This document shows, in pieces, positions 14,927 through 16,873 of a stretch of 16,873 nucleotides of DNA. Position 1 is the first letter of the stretch. Each line of letters opens with the position of its first letter. Source of the DNA: Clostridia bacterium. GTDB taxonomy: Bacteria; Bacillota_E; SLMV01; PUMD01. Made by a program: the position numbers and the translations under genes. The notes beneath the pieces are model-generated. The model was not told where the DNA came from. It saw only the letters and a list, made by a program, of their open reading frames with translations, and ran no database searches. The DNA is taken from the NCBI GenBank assembly GCA_003563755.1, contig PWUB01000156.1:1-16873 (forward strand), in the 5' to 3' direction.

Positions 14927-16397
14927 CCCGTAGCACCTCCATGGTGGTCTGCTTCATGGCCAGATATGCCGGAAGCAGACCGAAAATCGAAGCGATCAGG
15001 ACCGAGACTCCCACCACCGTGGCTCCGGCGCGCAGGGTGAGCATTCCGATTTCCGCCATCGTCACCTCCGAGATCAACAGCACCCCGGTTACCACCGTGC
15101 GCACTGCCAAAAACCCCAGGGTAGCACCGATGACGGAGATCAGGATCGTCTCTATCATGATCAACCCCAGGACGTGACCGCTCGCCATACCCACGGCCTT
15201 CAGGACGGCCATCTCCTTGCGCCGCTGCATGATCAGGACGTACATGTTGGCTACCAACAGCAGCCCCGCCACCATGAACATGGCCACCACCAACATCACC
15301 GAAACATCGGCCGGTACCGCCGTCTGCCCCCTATCGCGGCGCGAAATCGTGGCCTGTTCAGGAACAGTCAGCACCGTTGTACCGGGCAGTTCTCCCTGCA
15401 GTTGTGAGGCCACCTCTCGAGCCCTGTACATGTTGCCCAGGGTAACATTCAGCTGGTAGGCGGCGGGGGCAACACCCGCCGGTGCAACCCTGTCCCAGAT
15501 ACGGTGCCAGGTCTCCTCCGGAATGAAGACATCCTCCGTATCGATGTAATTCTGAATGAGGATCGTCCGTCCCTCCGAGTCGGTGACGAAAGCCCCCCTC
15601 TCATCCACGAGGGGCACCATGTCCGTTGGGAAGGAGAACAGCCCCACCACGGTCATCTCTAGCTCGAGGGTGTTTTCCCAATCCCACACCGGATATCCGT
15701 CTACATACCCTCTGAGGTGTGGCACCTCGAACACGAGCCGATCATCCACGGAAGGGGGCCGGTACTGGGGACGCGTGCCCTGCTCGGGCGGGTTGATGCC
15801 CCTGTTAGCCTGCATGAGAACCACGAACTCTCCCTCTTCCTCGGGCTCAAACCAACGACCGCGGCTGACGTAGGGCTCCACGTCCCACACCTCGTGGTCC
15901 AGCTCCACGTTCCGTGCGCGCAGAGGTGCCGGATAGGTCCCGACGTGACCCTCGTCGGAGATCATCACCCGTGCCGGTATCTTCAGCAGCGGTTCAACGG
16001 TCACGATCTCTGCATGATGCCGGTCAGCGGCCAGGGGGTCCGGCAGCAACGCGGTGTCAAAGTGGGTCATCTGGCCCGGTGGATGAATGTAACCCTCCCT
16101 GTAGATCCTCGGGTGGAAGAAGAAGAGGTCGTTGAGCTGTCGGTCTTCCCGCAGCGACCACTGCCACCCGGTATCCCGTGATCCCACGTCCTCGTAAGCC
16201 ACGCCGAGCTGTCCCGGATATATGATGATATCGGCACCGATGAAAGTACGGTGCTCCACCCACGCTCTCTCCGGGTATCCGGCTCCCAGAGAGATCGATG
16301 CGGTCATCACCGCCGCCGCCACGGCCACACCGATGATGCCCAGAAGGTTCTGCATCCAGTTACGGCGGATGTTGTTCGTCGCCAGCTGCCAAAGCAT
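14919..16397 (-). CDS. FtsX/MacB-type ABC transporter permease (first pair) with large extracytoplasmic domain
   Basis: A 492-residue membrane protein. One N-terminal helix (about 16-38) is followed by a large extracytoplasmic domain (about 40-355) rich in acidic and aromatic residues, then three C-terminal helices (about 365-390, 405-440 and 455-480). The cytoplasmic coupling motif IMQRRKEMAVLKAVGM follows the first of these, as in FtsX-like proteins. The domain is not similar in an obvious way to that of the second permease, although the ends of the two proteins match in plan, so the two may contact different partners outside the cell. The ATG at 16397 has GAGGTGAG upstream and sits 14 bp after the partial ATPase gene. 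Substrate unknown. Confidence 0.9.
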   Translation of the reverse strand: MLWQLATNNIRRNWMQNLLGIIGVAVAAAVMTASISLGAGYPERAWVEHRTFIGADIIIYPGQLGVAYEDVGSRDTGWQWSLREDRQLNDLFFFHPRIYREGYIHPPGQMTHFDTALLPDPLAADRHHAEIVTVEPLLKIPARVMISDEGHVGTYPAPLRARNVELDHEVWDVEPYVSRGRWFEPEEEGEFVVLMQANRGINPPEQGTRPQYRPPSVDDRLVFEVPHLRGYVDGYPVWDWENTLELEMTVVGLFSFPTDMVPLVDERGAFVTDSEGRTILIQNYIDTEDVFIPEETWHRIWDRVAPAGVAPAAYQLNVTLGNMYRAREVASQLQGELPGTTVLTVPEQATISRRDRGQTAVPADVSVMLVVAMFMVAGLLLVANMYVLIMQRRKEMAVLKAVGMASGHVLGLIMIETILISVIGATLGFLAVRTVVTGVLLISEVTMAEIGMLTLRAGATVVGVSVLIASIFGLLPAYLAMKQTTMEVLRDA

Positions 16398-16411
16398 CAG
16401 ATCTCACCTCT

Positions 16412-16873
16412 TCAGGAACCGTCTCTAGCGCCAATCCTCGCCGCTGAATGCTCCTCATCGGGTCGGTATTCCCGGGCAACGCGCCCATCTTCGAGGTAAA
16501 TGACCCTCTCCGCACGCCGTGCCACCCGGGGGTCATGGGTGACCAGGACCAGTGTCTGCTTGAACTCCCGGTTTACGGACTCGAAGGCATCCAGGATCCC
16601 GTCTCCGGATTTCTGATCGAGGTTACCCGTGGGCTCATCCGCGAGGATAACCGCCGGCTGGTTGGCCATGGCCCGGGCGATGGCCACCCGCTGCTTTTCG
16701 CCGCCCGACATCTGCCGGGGAAAATGATCCGACCTGTGCTCCAGGCCCATTAATCCTAACAGCTCCCGGGCACGCTCATCTCGCTGTCGGGGCTCGAGGT
16801 CGGGGTTGAAGCCCAGGGGGAACCTTATGTTTTCGAAGGCAGTCAGGTGATCCACCAGGTGAAAGCTCTGGAA
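16412..16873 (-). CDS. ABC transporter ATP-binding protein, LolD/MacB type, 5' end beyond window
   Basis: The last 153 residues of an ATPase. The frame is open to the right edge: it begins inside the Q-loop ([16 protein letters not shown]), so about 90 residues including Walker A lie outside. Seen: signature MSGGEKQR, Walker B VILADEP with the catalytic Glu, D-loop GNLDQ and H-loop LVTHD. An apparent GTG start at 16855 is internal and not real. It differs clearly from the second ATPase, so it is a paralogue, not a recent copy. It lies 14 bp upstream of the first permease and is its natural partner. The operon promoter must lie beyond the window. Confidence 0.95.
   Translation of the reverse strand, partial: FQSFHLVDHLTAFENIRFPLGFNPDLEPRQRDERARELLGLMGLEHRSDHFPRQMSGGEKQRVAIARAMANQPAVILADEPTGNLDQKSGDGILDAFESVNREFKQTLVLVTHDPRVARRAERVIYLEDGRVAREYRPDEEHSAARIGARDGS

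Noticed and set aside
14267..15040. 257-codon plus-strand frame opposite the ABC ATPase
   Set aside because: It is antisense to an ATPase with every expected motif; the product is His/Gln/Pro-rich with no domain.
1..16873. CRISPR arrays, tRNA or rRNA genes, insertion sequences, attachment sites
   Set aside because: No regular short direct repeats, no cloverleaf or rRNA-like stretches, and no transposase or integrase frames were seen.

Overview
This is a bacterial window of high G+C content, roughly 60% by eye. It is densely packed, and almost every gene lies on the minus strand. The only well-supported plus-strand gene is a radical SAM gene near the left end. Bacterial origin is shown by strong GGAGG-type ribosome binding sites, a groES-groEL pair under a perfect CIRCE (HrcA) operator, and tight operons with 4-10 bp gene overlaps. 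GTG and TTG starts are common. The exact lineage cannot be fixed by eye. A MutL/GlmL-type gene, an FtsX/MacB transporter set and CIRCE control would suit an anaerobic, Gram-positive-like or deep-branching high-GC lineage (Actinomycetota, Chloroflexota or Bacillota), but this is inference.

Left part (1-2391): a D-aminoacylase-type amidohydrolase runs off the left edge on the minus strand. It is divergent from a radical SAM protein on the plus strand. The ~550 bp between them has no convincing gene but holds several strong inverted repeats.

Middle-left (2386-6791, minus strand): one tightly packed operon, in transcription order trmO - hpt - guaA - histidine kinase - NarL/FixJ response regulator. 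It combines a tRNA-modification methyltransferase, two purine salvage/GMP synthesis enzymes and a two-component system whose kinase overlaps the end of guaA. The regulator gene ends in a CTATAG palindrome that gives both it and the convergent radical SAM gene their stop codons.

Middle (6822-8973, minus strand): groES-groEL with a recognisable promoter and a perfect CIRCE upstream, and an intrinsic terminator after groEL. This unit is self-contained.

Right part (9160-16873, minus strand): a second long operon that enters from beyond the right edge. In order it encodes ABC ATPase (partial) - FtsX/MacB-type permease - ABC ATPase - second permease - MutL/GlmL-family ASKHA ATPase - a protein with three lipoyl/barrel-sandwich-like hairpins and a KOW-like C-terminus - a small four-helix membrane protein. 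Gaps are 14 to 76 bp, or the genes overlap. No aminomutase subunit is visible, so the MutL-type protein sits in a transporter operon rather than beside the mutase genes it is named after. I regard this as the best candidate for an undescribed system in the window.
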